Shown here piece by piece: positions 26,054 through 38,596 of a DNA stretch of 64,000 nt (positions within the stretch are counted from its first letter, which is position 1; every line of letters starts with the position of its first letter). The translations under genes and the position numbers were made by a program. The DNA is from Cardinalis cardinalis (Eukaryota; Chordata; Aves; Passeriformes; Cardinalidae), in NCBI GenBank assembly GCA_014549065.1, contig JACDOX010000262.1, positions 514,526 to 578,525 on the forward strand, given 5' to 3'. Below the pieces are notes generated by a model that saw only the letters and a list, made by a program, of their open reading frames with translations, was not told the origin of the DNA and made no database searches.

Positions 26054-28960
26054 GAGAAGCAGTCCCAGACCCATGCACTGCTTTTGTGCTCACAAAGGAA
26101 CGGAGCAGAAAGCCACAAAAATGAAAGATGTGCCAGTATAACAAAACCTTCACACCAGTGCTGACCAGTGACAGAGGGAGAAAAAGAAACAGCAAGGATT
26201 TGCACTCATTTTTGATTCTAGAAAGTTGGAGAGATAAAGTGTGTCAGTGCCTGTTAGAANATTTGTTCAATAAATCATTGGGAAATGTGTAATTTGTAGA
26301 TCTGGTGGTGGGGGAATGTCTGGGACTGGCTCAACTGAAGCCAAGAAATCTCTGAAATCCAAAGTGGAAAGAGGAGCTCAGGGACATTNGTTTGTTTTAT
26401 TTAACAACCATGGTGTGAAGAGCAATCTTACCAGCTTTTTAGGTGTGTCCAAAACCTCCTCCTTCCATCTCTGACTTGTCTCATGCTAACAGTCCTTCAA
26501 GGGCAAGCAGATAAAATATTTGCTCATGAGTTTTGTATGAAAAGTCTCATGTTCCATTATTCACTGAATCCCTTATTCATGCCAAATTACATAATCCTTT
26601 AAAGTGAGTCCCATTCCCTTTTCCTTCCACTTCAATTTCAGTCTGCCTTTTTCTTTAACCATGTATTATTAACTTCCTTATATAAAGAGAGTGACCACCT
26701 TGCTGAAAATGGTTTCTCTTTCCAGAAAGACACTTTATGCCCAAAACCACCATTAAATTACTATTGATGGAAACAGGGTTTCATCAGGAAACAGGAAACA
26801 GCTGCCAAGAAAGTAATAAGGGTAAATTATACCCCAGAGCAGAGCTGGAGTAGCATTTAATGGATCAGAGAGATTTCATTCACCATTCTGCCACAGAGTT
26901 ATTGCACAGCTTCCTAAAGGAAAAAGGTTTCTGCCCACCCTGAGCTTGAAATCAAAATGCTGGAGTCAGTTGTTATTAGGATCAAAAGCTGGGGTTGGCT
27001 TTTTTTTTTCACCTTGGACTGAGAAGTGTCAGCTTTGGGTGCCCTAAACGCAGTGCCCAAAAGTAGGACTAAGGTTTTACAAACTGCTTCTTAATCTTTC
27101 AACACCTGCTTATCCCTCCAGTGAATAAGGAAGAAATGTTCCTTTCATTTTCATGGAGAGTAAATGGTTTAATTAATCAGCAAACAAGGCAAAAAAATAC
27201 CCATACTGGGATTCTGCATAGGAGCAGAGCACAGCAGAGTTTTTGGCAATNAGTTCATCCTGCAGAACTTCAGACCTCTCACTGCATATACAATTNCAAA
27301 TAACTGTTAATTTGGAAAAAACACTTGTACTTAAATTCTGAAATTTAGTGAAGAGTCAGGGGGTTTGAAGTTTCAGGGGATCATTGCTGAGTTACTGAAG
27401 GTTGTTGTCACAGCTCCCTGGGACCCAGCTCCCAGCATCCTGATAGGCCAAGAGCTGAACAACACCGAGGGCAAATAGTTTGAGTAAAAATCAGTTTGCC
27501 TTGAGGAGCCTTATCTGTGAGGAGACAGGTAGATGTGTTCCTTTGATAGCAACTGCTCTCCTAAGGGATATAAATAATTTCTATTCATAAAATATTTTTT
27601 TTTCTAAGACTCCAATATTTACTTCTGCTGCAGGGAAAGGGCCTTCTGATTTTTCCAGATTAGCAGGAGGCCAATACCCAAGGAAAANCAATGCCTCCTC
27701 CTCCTGGTCTCCTCTCTTGGCTTGGCAAATGTGAGAAAAGGCTGCAGGTCTGCTTGGCAGCTCTGCTCTGGCACAGCAGGTGCCACGTCTGGCTCCTCCA
27801 GAATCCCTNTGGGATGCGGCAGGACAGTGTTTGGATGCAGCTCATAATCCTGTGCAGACAACTAGGGAATGTGCCTCAGCAAGCTGAGAATTTTCCTGTT
27901 TATCTCACTGGTGTGAAACCTAATGAGATAAAATATAATGATGCTGTTGAAGCCCACTCAGAGTGCTGTATCCTTTGGGAAATGCTCACACCTGGACTTC
28001 TCTAACAGCTCTAGGGAGAATGGAGCTGCTGAAGGCTCCCAGCCAAGGGCTCTGGCACAAGCAGGGGCTGCTGTGCCTGGGCACGCTGTTCATTCTGCCA
28101 ACCCTCTGTCACTGCCTTGCCCAGATGACTGGCAGGCTTTCTAAAACCCAGGCCCTGGATCATGCAGATTCTNGTGCTCCATCATTCTGGAAAAAAATAT
28201 CAGCATGGAAGAAGGGATTTCACTTTTTCCTNTTCACTTACAAAATGGAACTGCTGTGTTTTCAGCCAAGATCACTACAGGAAACACTGTCAGTCAATTC
28301 ACTTCACTCCTAGACAGTGCTCCAAAATCCAACTTTTTTAATTTAAGGCTGATGCCTGGTAAGCAAAGTAACTCATGGGTAACTCCCTTGCCAGTGCCAT
28401 TTCTTGGCTCTGAACCTCAATGACACCAACCTCCATTTTTAGCAGGGTGATAAGGAACTGGCACAGGGAGTGGAAAGGCTTCAGTAACTATCTTTTATCT
28501 GTCAGGATGTGGTTGATGTTGAACCTTAAGAGAGTCAATATTGTTAAAGGACTCTGAAGGGCAGTGTCCTTGTAACTACGGGCACCTGAGATTTATGAGC
28601 TTGATTTTATACATGAGAAAGAAAAATATTTTCTAACATTGGAAACAGAAATGTGTGGTGGTTTAACATGAGGAAGTCAGGTCCCCATTTTTCTTCCTTC
28701 ATCAGCCATTATATACACCCCCAAAGTACCAAGAAATCCCCACAAATAAAGAAACAAAGAGAGCAGAAGAAGTGCAAAGAAAAATAAATGTGTATTTCAT
28801 CTCATGAAGGTTAAATCTCTGGTATTTTTACTGAATGCAAATTTTCCATTCTGATGCTTCGAGGCTTAAATTAATGATTGTGATTATTTAATTTTCCTCC
28901 ATTTCCCTTCCAGTTGCAACCGTCGCTGTTGGTTTTCACACCACACATAAAAGAGTTTTG

Positions 28961-29574
28961 CAGCTGCCACAGTCATTCCTGTGAAGGTACAAGCTGACCC
29001 ACGCTCAGTGCTTCAGTGTAAAAGTCTGGGCTACGTTGCTTTTCCACGGTGCTCATGTAAAACCATGTATGACTGTCTGTCAGCTTCTAGCCAGTCCCTT
29101 AGGAAAACTACAGGTCCTTCCCTTGGCACCTGTTCCTATAAAATGTACATTGCACAAAGTCATGATTGAAATGTACAGAGGAAATTACACATTCACCAAC
29201 AGAAAAAAAAGAAAACAAAAAAACAAAAAAAAAGAAGAGAGAAAAGAAAATCCGATTGCTATTTTACAAGAGAAAAGTGTGTCTCATTCCATACATACAA
29301 AATGTTTTCAAATTGTACATAAGTACCAAAGGCATTATGAGAGATTCTTTGGAGATGAAACGAAAGTGCAAGAAAGCCAAGGCAACAGAGCAAATGAAAG
29401 GAAGCAAAGCAGCAGCTGTCTTTGCTTTCTAAAGGACAACCAAACTTCCCGGCTCAGCCCAGCCCCGGCGCTTCCCGCGCNGGATTCGCGGGCATGCGGC
29501 CCCACGTCCTCCCACTGGGAAATTCACCTCTCAGCTCTCACTGTCAGGACAAAAACGTGAACCATTTTTAGCCC
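28961..29574 (+). other. Possible non-coding exon with CpG-rich end
   Basis: A TTTTGCAG acceptor-like site near 28,961 and a perfect donor CAG|GTAAGG at about 29,574 enclose a stretch. Its last ~120 bp holds about ten CpGs, after a long A-rich purine segment (29,190-29,255). A 174-codon frame spans it but shows no recognisable protein features. Could be a lncRNA exon. Weak evidence. Confidence 0.2.
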
Positions 29575-30542
29575 AGGTAAGGCCAAATGAGCCAGGTGCT
29601 GTTAAAAACCATGGGAGTGTCAAGGTATCTCAGGGAAGCGGCAACACACTCCAGAAATGGATGTACCCTTTGCTCAGNAACCTGTTCAGGGCTGAAGCAG
29701 CTCTTACAGCTGAGAACTTTGGACCCAGAGATGAATTTCAGGCCAATGCGAAAATTTGAATACTATTTATTCAGGGCATCCAGCAGTATTAAACCAGAGA
29801 AGTTTCCTCTTCATGCCTTTGTTTATTTAGATTAAACACTGAAGGGTAAGCTCTACCCAATATAAATCTTGTATCTGTGAAAATATTGGCAAAATTCAGT
29901 CCTAGAGGATGATTCATTTGGTGAGGCTGGTNAAATCTCTGTATAGGGGCTATTGAAATCTGTGGGCTGACCTGCTCAGAAAATGAGATGTATTGGTTAT
30001 AACATGGTCCTTTCTTCCATAACTCTAAGATCAAAGATGGACTTTTAATGTTTCTTTTCTTAAACATGTCTTACCTAAGGGCTTTTTAAATATAGGCAAA
30101 GGTAAGACCCATGGGGCACTGGGATCCTCTGCTTGGGCAGNAGGTTTGTGGGAGACCCTGGCACTGCCCTCAGTCAGCGCCGCTGCCGTGGGACACCCTG
30201 GCACAGCACNAAAAGACTTTGCCCTTGGATCTCCAAAGGCACAGGACAACTGCTTGGCCACACATCTTAGGAATGGGCTTTTTGGACTTGAAGTTGGCAC
30301 TGGCCACTCTTATATTTGTTTGTTTGGAAGGAAGCCAAAGAAATTATCACTCAAAGAACTGCATCGCTCTGCTGCATGGGCTGTGCTGCCTTCAGAAGTG
30401 GGATTTCTCCTTGGGATGGCAGTCACACACCAATCCCCTCTGCAAATCTTCCTTTTTGACCGAGACAAATTACTGAAAAAATTAATTTTGTTTTATTTTA
30501 CCCACTGTCTCCAAAAGATGCAGCTTTGTCTGTTTTGATAAA

Positions 30543-30564
30543 GAACACGTGTGCACACGTGTTC
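30543..30564. promoter_or_regulatory. Perfect 22-bp palindrome containing two CACGTG E-boxes
   Basis: The 22 bases are their own reverse complement. They hold CACGTG at 30546-30551 and 30556-30561, separated by TGCA. A third CACGTG lies at 30588-30593. CACGTG is the core site for bHLH factors such as USF, MYC and CLOCK:BMAL1. The block is rich in CA/TG dinucleotides, so it may be a decayed microsatellite. Confidence 0.4.
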
Positions 30565-33500
30565 AAACCCACATGCACACACAGCCACACGTGGTGCATG
30601 TACTCAAACCACATGCACACGCTTCTGCAGCCAAAGTTGTGTTGTCCTTTTATCTTGCAGGTTATGACAAAGATAAACTGTGAGCTTCATTCAATCTGTA
30701 CAGAATTTACAGTTCAGATGAATAGCAATGAAGAATATATAGGAATACAGTAGCTGTTAAGTATTTATGGGCTGTGTGTGTTCGTTTTGTTCAGGTATTT
30801 TTTTAATTAACATCACAGAGGCAATCTCCTATTTTAGCTTCCTGATAAAATCTGTTTGAAGAAGCATTCAAATGCNGTGAATTTCTTAACAAAACAAGAT
30901 GTTCATTTTTTCCCTTTTCCCAGGTATGTTAGTCACATCACAAACCAGGCAGGTGACACTTTGGTGTCTGTTCAATGCACATAGGTTGATTACATGTAGA
31001 GATACCTATCAGCACATGGCATGTAATGTGCAATCTGTGTGCAGTACATGTGGATAATGTGCCAAAGTGACACCAAGCAAGATAAATTTCATAAATACAG
31101 TGTCTATATTGAAGAAACAGGAGTATAGTTTTAGTGTGTGGAGTGTTGTTGCTGTATAAGAACAGTGGCACCCACCTATATGAATTACTGATAAAAGAAT
31201 AAAACATTTATAAGAATAATTTCTTGAATCTCCTAAAGCATTTGATACACCACGCAGCAACTGCAGCTATGTTTAAAACCTGCTCTTGATTTAAAATAAC
31301 AAAATCTCTCTCATTTATCAGCTATATCTTGTTTTGCCTTGGTGTTCCTGAAAGTCTCAGGTACTCTACACTGTGCGTGAACTTTTTGAGAAAAAGTGAA
31401 GAAATGTCAAATTTTAGGGTTTTGGAGNGAGGGAAGAGTACCCAACATAGAAAGGTCTCCATCCTGTCTGCTGAGAGGAGCACGGGGTNACTCCAGCTCC
31501 AGGGAAGATGCTGGACCAGTGTGAATAAGCAGGCAGGACAGAGAGGCCTGTCACCAGCCTTGATGACTTGTCCTCGGGTTCTCAGCAAGGCTAAAGAACC
31601 ACATCCACACCTGCGATCAGTCCTTTTCATGAGCATCCCTGCATATGGAAAACACTGGATCATGGCCACTGTGTTGGTCAAGTTTAAGCAATTACTGTGA
31701 AATGCTGCTTCTGCTTTAAAGGGGGGTGCCCATGGCATGTTAAAATAAGGAGGTATTTTCCCATTGTGGCTTGAAAGGCTTGTGCTGAGCTTTTCTTGTG
31801 TGGAGTGGGAAGGAAAGAGCATCTCTCCACGTCCACAGTCATCAGTGTCAAATGCAGCTGAAATTCCAGCAGAGGCTTGCTGGCAGTGTGACATTCAGCC
31901 TTGTTTTGGGNTCAGAACCATCCAAATTGGAGGCTCTGGCATGGCTTCTACCNGAAATCATTTACCCTGCCCTAAAATTATAGGCATAGCTGCAGGTGAA
32001 ATCCAACCTGGGCTTGGCACTGAGCTTTGGNAAGCCTTGTGGGTTTCTCAGAACCAGGCAAACAGATGCTGCTTGAACAATCCACCTGCAGCTGTATTTA
32101 CAGGAATTAGGAGAGGGCATAGTGCTTCCAGGTTTGTTGGCAGCTTTGGAAACAGCACAGCTTGGACCAGCTGCTTTCCAGCTCTCCCCATTACTGAGCT
32201 GGAGCCTGGCATGCACAGCCACATCTGTGGGTTGCCAAAGGGGACAAGGGTCTTGAAAACAGCTCTGGCTTCAGGGAGCGAAAACATCTCCACTGGTAGA
32301 GCCTGTGAGCTCAGAGATCTTCACCTGGACAAGAGAACCTGAGCCAGACCTCTTCCCTGTTTCATTTTAATCAGCTAAAGCCATGGGGACAAACCCTCAC
32401 AGGGCACAGAGAGACAGCACAAGACCTCATCCCTGTATGGAAAANCTCCAGCAGAAGAAACCAGGGATGTGTTGAGGCCATGGTGGCTCAATGAAGAAGC
32501 AAATAAATTGCCAATAAAAAGCAAAACTGTCGTGCTAACAAAACACAAAGGCTTTCTGGTACATCTGGTGATGCCAGGCCAAGTCTCAGAGCAGAGTTCT
32601 GGCATTACAGCTTCCCTGGTAAATACTCTGGGCAAGGAAAGGGAGGATATGGGGTCAAACTCAGTCATGGCAGCAGTGCCAAGAGATAGGAGAGACTGCA
32701 AACACCAGCAAGATGGACAAACCCTGAAGGCCTCATGGCAGCCTGGTATTGCAGTGGAGAGAACACTGGCAAAATGTTTATGGAGATGAAAATGTAGCTC
32801 AGTGCCACTCTGTAAGGAGAGTGAGAGATGCTTCCATGAGGAATGGTTATGGCACAGTTCCAGGGTGTCTGAGACCAGCAAGGCTGTAGANAAGGGTGGG
32901 TGGAATTTCCAAAGAGTGGCTTCCAAGGTTTGGAAGTCACTTTCTCCCCTGCACCTCGGGCTGTGCTGCAGGCACANAAGCACGTGGCACCGCAGGGCTG
33001 GATGCAGGTGAGAGGATCCTATGGGAATTAAACCAGACATATGGCAGGTCCCACACATGTGGGTTCAAATGGCATCTTTGAAATGAAGACCAGGTCTCCA
33101 TCCTTGGCACTGCCTGCTCCTCCAAACCCNCAGCAAGGGCTATCTGGGATGCTCTTTTTCAGATGCATCCAGATGGAAAGGAGGTTGTGACACACAGCCA
33201 ATACAACTCATAGTTTTTCCTCCCCATTTACACATTTGAAGGAACCACAGGTACAAACATATTTTTTTTACCCCGTAGTCACAAGCAGTAGAAATGGAGT
33301 CTGTGCATGCTGTATCAGAGGGATGGGGTGATGACCAGTTGCAGCATGAAAGACACTTGGTATATCAGTGTTACCTACAGAAGCACCGCAGCACCCTGCG
33401 AGGTGGCTCCCTGGGAGCACAGCCTCTCCCCAGGGTGATGCTTTTGGCAATGTTTACCTTGTCAGGTACTACAGCAATCTGGGAGTGCAGATACAGCTGG

Positions 33501-35934
33501 AGCATATTGCTGTCTACTCATCTCAGGCTGCATGCAGTAGCAGGCAAAAATTGAGAGTACAGTCAGTGAGATAGTCCAGAAAGCACATTCATAAGTTAAA
33601 AAGGTTCCCGCTGCTACCTAAATTCAAAGCGTGATTAATAGTGTATCAAAAGGTGTGTGATCCCTCTCCCTCTAGACACTAAGGTAAGGCAAGCAGTATT
33701 GTGTCACTGGGGCATCAAACACTAAAGATATACTAAAGAAGATTCCTATGCAGTATTATTATCCTTATTATTAAAAACCCACCCTATTGTTATTGTTAAA
33801 AAAACAGTGAACCCACACCCCTGCACGGAGCAGGTTCTGCTCTGTGAGGCAGAAAAGTCGGGGTGTTTGTGTGCTAAAAGCAAGGGTTTGCTTTTACACC
33901 TCTGAGCAGCAGTGACCCTGCAGGGCTCGGAGGGGCTGCTGCCCTCAGCCCTCCCCACAGCCTTCTCCTCAATGCTACCTGCAGCTGAAGGAGCTTTTGT
34001 ATCTGATTTCCTTGTTTGTGGCTCAGGAAAAGGAAGCTGATGAGAACAGAAGAGGCTGACCTGTGATGGAGAGAGGATGGAGAGGATGTGAACGTGCAGC
34101 TGTGGGTTGGGAATAAAAAGTTGGAGGCTCAGGGTTCACTCAGCCTGAGCGTTCACATGATGGAGAAACAGAAATCCTTATCCTGCTCCTGGGCTTTTTA
34201 ACATTCCCAATAAAATACTCACTGCNAAGGGTCTTTGTATGGGACAACTTTGGGTAAATTCCTTAGGAATTTCAGTTTTTCTTTTAATACTTACATTTTA
34301 GTCTTAGCAATAATGTTGCTGTGACCATGGTGGTCTGTGGATATCAGAAAAATGNGGTTTCCAGTGGCTCCTTCTTGGGAAAAGTATGAGTGAAGGTGTT
34401 TTTCTTTTCTCTTGGGCAATTATCTTGAAGGGGAGCNTTTGTATCTGAGGTGATGCTCTGGCTACTCAGGTAGACTATACAAACTTTTTCTAAAAATTCA
34501 CATAATTTAAAATTTTNAAAAATCAATAAAAATGTAAAAATATACCTATTTATCCATAAATAGCAATGACCCTGCAAAATTTATTTGAACCTATTAAGCA
34601 GCATTTGAAACAAAATGCATTTTTAGAAAATCTGATCTATCGCATAGTCTGTCTAAAGAAATAGAATGGCTTTCTGAGCTGGGTGAGAGGTTTGGTTTTG
34701 GTNAGCTCCTTGACATTTTTTGCTTTAAAAATTGTTGTTAAGAAAATGGGTCAACAAGGAAATTCACATACAAAATCTGCACTTGAGTAACATTAAAGTC
34801 CCTTCCCAAATATTGGGAAATTTGACTTATGGCTGTTCCTCTGTCTNGGGGTCACATTATGAGAGGCCACCTTGCAACATCTCCAGCCACATCTCCTCTT
34901 CAGAGAATTCCTCAGACCACCTCAACTCACATTTGGACCTGAAGGACCAAAAAACTTCATGTCCCAGCCTCAGGTATTGCTCCATCCCGTGGGTGGGCCA
35001 ATTGCAGGATTTCTTTCCCGACCTAGACCCAGATTATGGGGGAAAAAAAAAAAAAAACAAACAGAAATTTCTTGGAGACCAAAGCTCAGGCTGTGGTCCA
35101 AGGTCACGGCTTCACATTCAGCACAGACACACCTGGAACCAGGCTTGGGCACCGAGCCCAGTGTGGGCATGGGCAGCCATGGAGCAGCTCAAGATGGTCT
35201 GCTGGAAATTTGGCTTTCACATCTTCAGCTGTCTTTGGACTCCTCCATCCACACTTGGCATTGCCTAGAACTTGTTTCTGTCCTCCAAAAAATGCGGAGT
35301 ACGATTTGAGAGGAAGAGGGAAACAAAGAGTAGCCCAAGAGAGGCTCAGCAGAGGGACAAAGTCTGCCCACCTTTTTAAAGGTCTTTGTCATCAGGACTG
35401 CCTTATCAGCAACCCAGTACTGATTTATGTTCTTGCAATCTGGTAGTTCTTGCAGGAGACTGCCACCAGAANGTGTGGTACCGACATGAGGGAGCTGAGT
35501 GATTAGAAGGGAAGACTTTCACAGAGTATTGGACTGTGATTTAGGGGAAGAGTGAAATTATTTATGTCAATAAGCAACAAGCAGGACCTGTTATTGTTTA
35601 TGCAGTCTTAAATNATTTCATCGAAATTATGAGTGTTATTTGTAGCTAATTCTAGTGTAAATTAACCCCAAAATCCATGGGGTTTTGCCTGAATGAATGA
35701 GAAATGATGATTTATGGCATGGTTGTGCATGGAGGTGTGTAAGAATTTCTTTGATATGAAGCCACAGAAAAATACTTCTCATAACTTCAAAGAAAAATTC
35801 TGTGTGAAATGTGTATAAAACCAGTTTTCTGCAATCACTGATTACAGGAAAATCCAACAACTTTTCAAGATACAAGTCAAAAGATCTTTATAGATTCCAG
35901 AAGAGGAAAAACTAAATTTTTCCTATGCAACCCC

Positions 35935-36006
35935 TGAAGATGAGTTTAAGGTCCCTTTCCACCCAAACTATTCTGTCATTCTGTGAATGGATGATTCTGT
36001 GATTCT
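35935..36006 (+). mobile_element. CR1 LINE 3' terminus
   Basis: The short piece TTTAAGGTCCCTTTCCACCC is followed by several diverged copies of the CR1 terminal octamer (ATTCTGTC, ATTCTGTG, GATTCTGTGATTCT). It is a strongly 5'-truncated sense copy that ends about 50 bp before the hexanucleotide array. Confidence 0.75.
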
Positions 36007-36056
36007 CTCACTAAAGACCAGTCATGTACCTGTGCTGCAATAGGACTGCATGGCAT

Positions 36057-36128
36057 CATCCTCATCCTCATCCTCATCCTCATCCTCATCCTCATCCTCA
36101 TCCTCATCCTCATCCTCATCCTCATCCC
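36057..36128. repeat. (CATCCT)n hexanucleotide array
   Basis: About twelve nearly perfect tandem copies of a 6-bp unit cover 72 bp. On the minus strand the array would read as alternating Asp-Glu inside a 60-codon open frame, which I regard as accidental. Confidence 0.97.
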
Positions 36129-38239
36129 CAGCTGGCATTCCTGCCTCTATATCATAGCCTCTGTGCCAAATTTCTAGCAGGCCTTGAAAAGTAATTGCAA
36201 ACAAATAAGAGAATAAATCTTTTTTATCTCTGACTTGGACAAAATCTGCAGTGAGCAGCTGGCTGGAGCAATGTCGATTTTTGCCTCACCAAATGCAATT
36301 TCCATTCTTGTGGTCGGTAGAAAGCCCAGGCCACACATTTGATTTAGGACCTGCTGACACTTCTTGTTCTAGCAGAAAGGATCTCATTTTGGAATACACC
36401 AGAGGCAAATCTGCACAATTTACAGCCATTTGGCATTTNAAGTTGTCACTGTGTGGAAGTCAAGGGCATCGCTGCGTTAACTCTGCACAAAGGAATCTGG
36501 AGCCAGGAGGAGCTTTGGAGCACAAACAAAGAGGGAAAAACTGCAGAAGTTAACAAAAACATGGTTCAAGAGGGGAAAGAAAAGAACTAGCGTGGCTGGA
36601 AGCCCAGTTTCTCCCTAAGAACAAGGTTTTCCCCTCCTGAATGGTGAAAAATGGCAGGAAAACTTGTGAAGATACTTCCCCCTTCCTCATTCCATGATAA
36701 GACCTCTATGCTAGCCCTGGGCACTAGCAAAATAATGGTTTTGTTTCCGCAAGTTGTCAGACTTCACTCACATCCTCCCTAAGGCCAAAATTATCCTGGG
36801 TCTCCCCTGGTTGCCGTGTTTGGTCAAGCAAACAGGAGGAGAGAAAAAGGCTGTGAGTCTCCCTTCACCCCAAGCAAATCAATGTCCAACCTCTCAAAGG
36901 CCACACAGAAATGAAGTTGTCACCTAAATAGCCTTAACAGGCTCTTGCTATGACACANGGAAAATGTGGAAAGACAGGGTTTGAAATCACAGCAGAAAAC
37001 ACACGTGGGATTTGGGCTGTGGATGCACAGCAAGGTTCAGAGGCACAATGCCAGCCATGGTGTCCCAGCCCTGGAAGCAGATCCCAAGCCAAACTTCTCC
37101 TGATCCATGCCCTTGCAAATAAAAACCCTTACCAACTTATCCATGTAAAGGATCACTTNGTGGCTTTGTTTTGGTCCCAAAAGAAACTTGGTGCATCACT
37201 TTTCCCCTTGTCATACCCCAGCTGAAGGAGCTGCTGAGGTTCCTGGTAATGACACAATAACCTTTCCAAAAAGAAGTGCCTCCACAATGAAAAGGAGCAG
37301 ACTGGGATTGGCACNACTTGCAGGCAAGCACGGGCAAGAGGCTTCTGAAAGACCATGAAGAAAGAAAGAAAGAAAGCAGAGCCTCTTAACTCAGCTTGAG
37401 GGATCCAAACAAACCAAAGGATGTCCCGAGAANGTGAGGGTGAGGTTCTTGGCAGGGCAGGAGAAGAAAGGAAAGATTTTCACGGGCATAGTGTGTGCAA
37501 TAAAGTGTTCAGGCACAATGCAAACTGTAAGAAAAGTGCCCACTCTGACCAACAGGGCTTCCAGAGGATGNAGCTCCGCACTTCACTCACAGCAAGGCAG
37601 GGACCACAGCATCCTGCACGTTCACCCTCTCCCTTTGCCTGGTGGCTGTGCCTCCCCAACAGCTCTGCTGGCCATGAGAATGGCTTGGGATCATAGCAGC
37701 CCTACAGAGGGGTTGCCTTTGGTTCATCTTTGCTTTCAAAGCACCCCCAAGTCCTTTGTCAGCAGAAGGAGAGATAATTAAATATAATACATGGTTAAAA
37801 ATATAAAATTCCATCCCCTAGCATCTCGTCCTCCTTCTCCATCTCATTTCTCTGCCCTCTGGATTGTCCCTCTTCTTGCACTCAAGCTCATATTTTCTGA
37901 GTTTTTCCCAGGATGAGATAATTTCCAAATTGCTGTGGTTCAGAGCAGTACCCCAGCAAGTCCCACTTAAGGCCACATCTGCTGCTCATGGAAATATCCC
38001 AGCNATCATCCCTCTCCTCCAGGGATTTTCCATGTATTATATTGGAATTATGTCACCTTCCTGACAGCTAATGAGGAACCACGGAGTAACAATCCCCCAT
38101 TATTACACGCGCCCTGAAACCTAAGCCAGAAACAGACATGTATTCTGTCTGCGACTCCAAAACACCTAAAGGTGTGATCAGNTCCTGCCACGACATATCA
38201 ATTCCCACCTAACACTTGTCAGCCACCAGTTAATGTGAT
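36129..38239. other. Sequence just downstream of KCNQ2
   Basis: No gene seen. It could contain a longer KCNQ2 3' UTR if the AATAAA near 38,265 is bypassed. It holds only the GAAA microsatellite. Confidence 0.5.
37358..37376. repeat. Short (GAAA)n microsatellite
   Basis: Nearly five perfect units of a purine tetranucleotide, downstream of the probable KCNQ2 end. Confidence 0.9.
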
Positions 38240-38596
38240 CTACAAAAGCCTTGGCTGGGTGATTTATTCCTGCCCTGCGCTTCTGAAGATTCCCAAGAAA
38301 TGCAAATTGCCTACTCTGCGCCATGGAAGTTTCACCTAATGATCTTAGAAAGAGAGTATGAAAGAAATCTGGACTTCACGGCTCCAGTTCGCTCATCACC
38401 GTGACCTCTTCCACAAGTGCAGGCTCGGACCTGCTTGTTCCCCCCAGAGTAAGCTGCAAGAAAGTATCTGCCAGCTAAGGGTGTCCTAGAAAGAGGAAAA
38501 CCTTAGCTGTCAATCTCCTTGAGAAGTTTGACACGTGGACAGCTGGAGCGGGCAGCTGCCAGCACTGGGACGCGGCTTGGAGGCTGCAGGGAGGCT
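38240..38596 (-). other. KCNQ2: Probable KCNQ2 3' UTR
   Basis: This is the stretch between the stop codon and the first good AATAAA with a GT-rich downstream element. No coding or repeat sequence was recognised in it. The 3' limit is inferred from the signal only. Confidence 0.45.
38263..38268 (-). terminator. Candidate polyadenylation signal of KCNQ2
   Basis: AATAAA on the minus strand lies about 330 nt past the stop codon. It is followed, after a plausible cleavage distance, by a GT-rich stretch (ggtggctgacaagtgttagg) like a downstream element. This would give a short 3' UTR of roughly 350 nt. Mammalian KCNQ2 transcripts can have much longer 3' UTRs, so it may be one of several sites. Confidence 0.4.

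Larger units (their letters stand above)
18057..35934. other. Gene-free sequence between two CR1 fragments
   Basis: No recognisable coding exon. Unusually long frames (190-227 codons) on both strands at 31.3-33.1 kb show no known domain. The E-box palindrome and the possible non-coding exon at 29 kb lie here. No exon of the expected neighbour CHRNA4 was seen. Confidence 0.55.

Noticed and set aside
28645..28700. TGTGGTGGTTTAACATGAGG, like the start of some bird LTRs
   Set aside because: Similarity fades after the first 15 or so bases and no other end or duplication was found.
32375..33058. 227-codon minus frame
   Set aside because: No known domain, contains N-derived gaps, and the opposite strand is also open. 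Nothing supports translation.
36022..36204. 60-codon minus frame with alternating Asp-Glu
   Set aside because: Made by the hexanucleotide array. Flanking residues show no protein-like conservation.
1..38240. Search for CHRNA4 exons on either strand
   Set aside because: No nicotinic receptor signature (such as the Cys-loop or membrane segments) seen in any frame.
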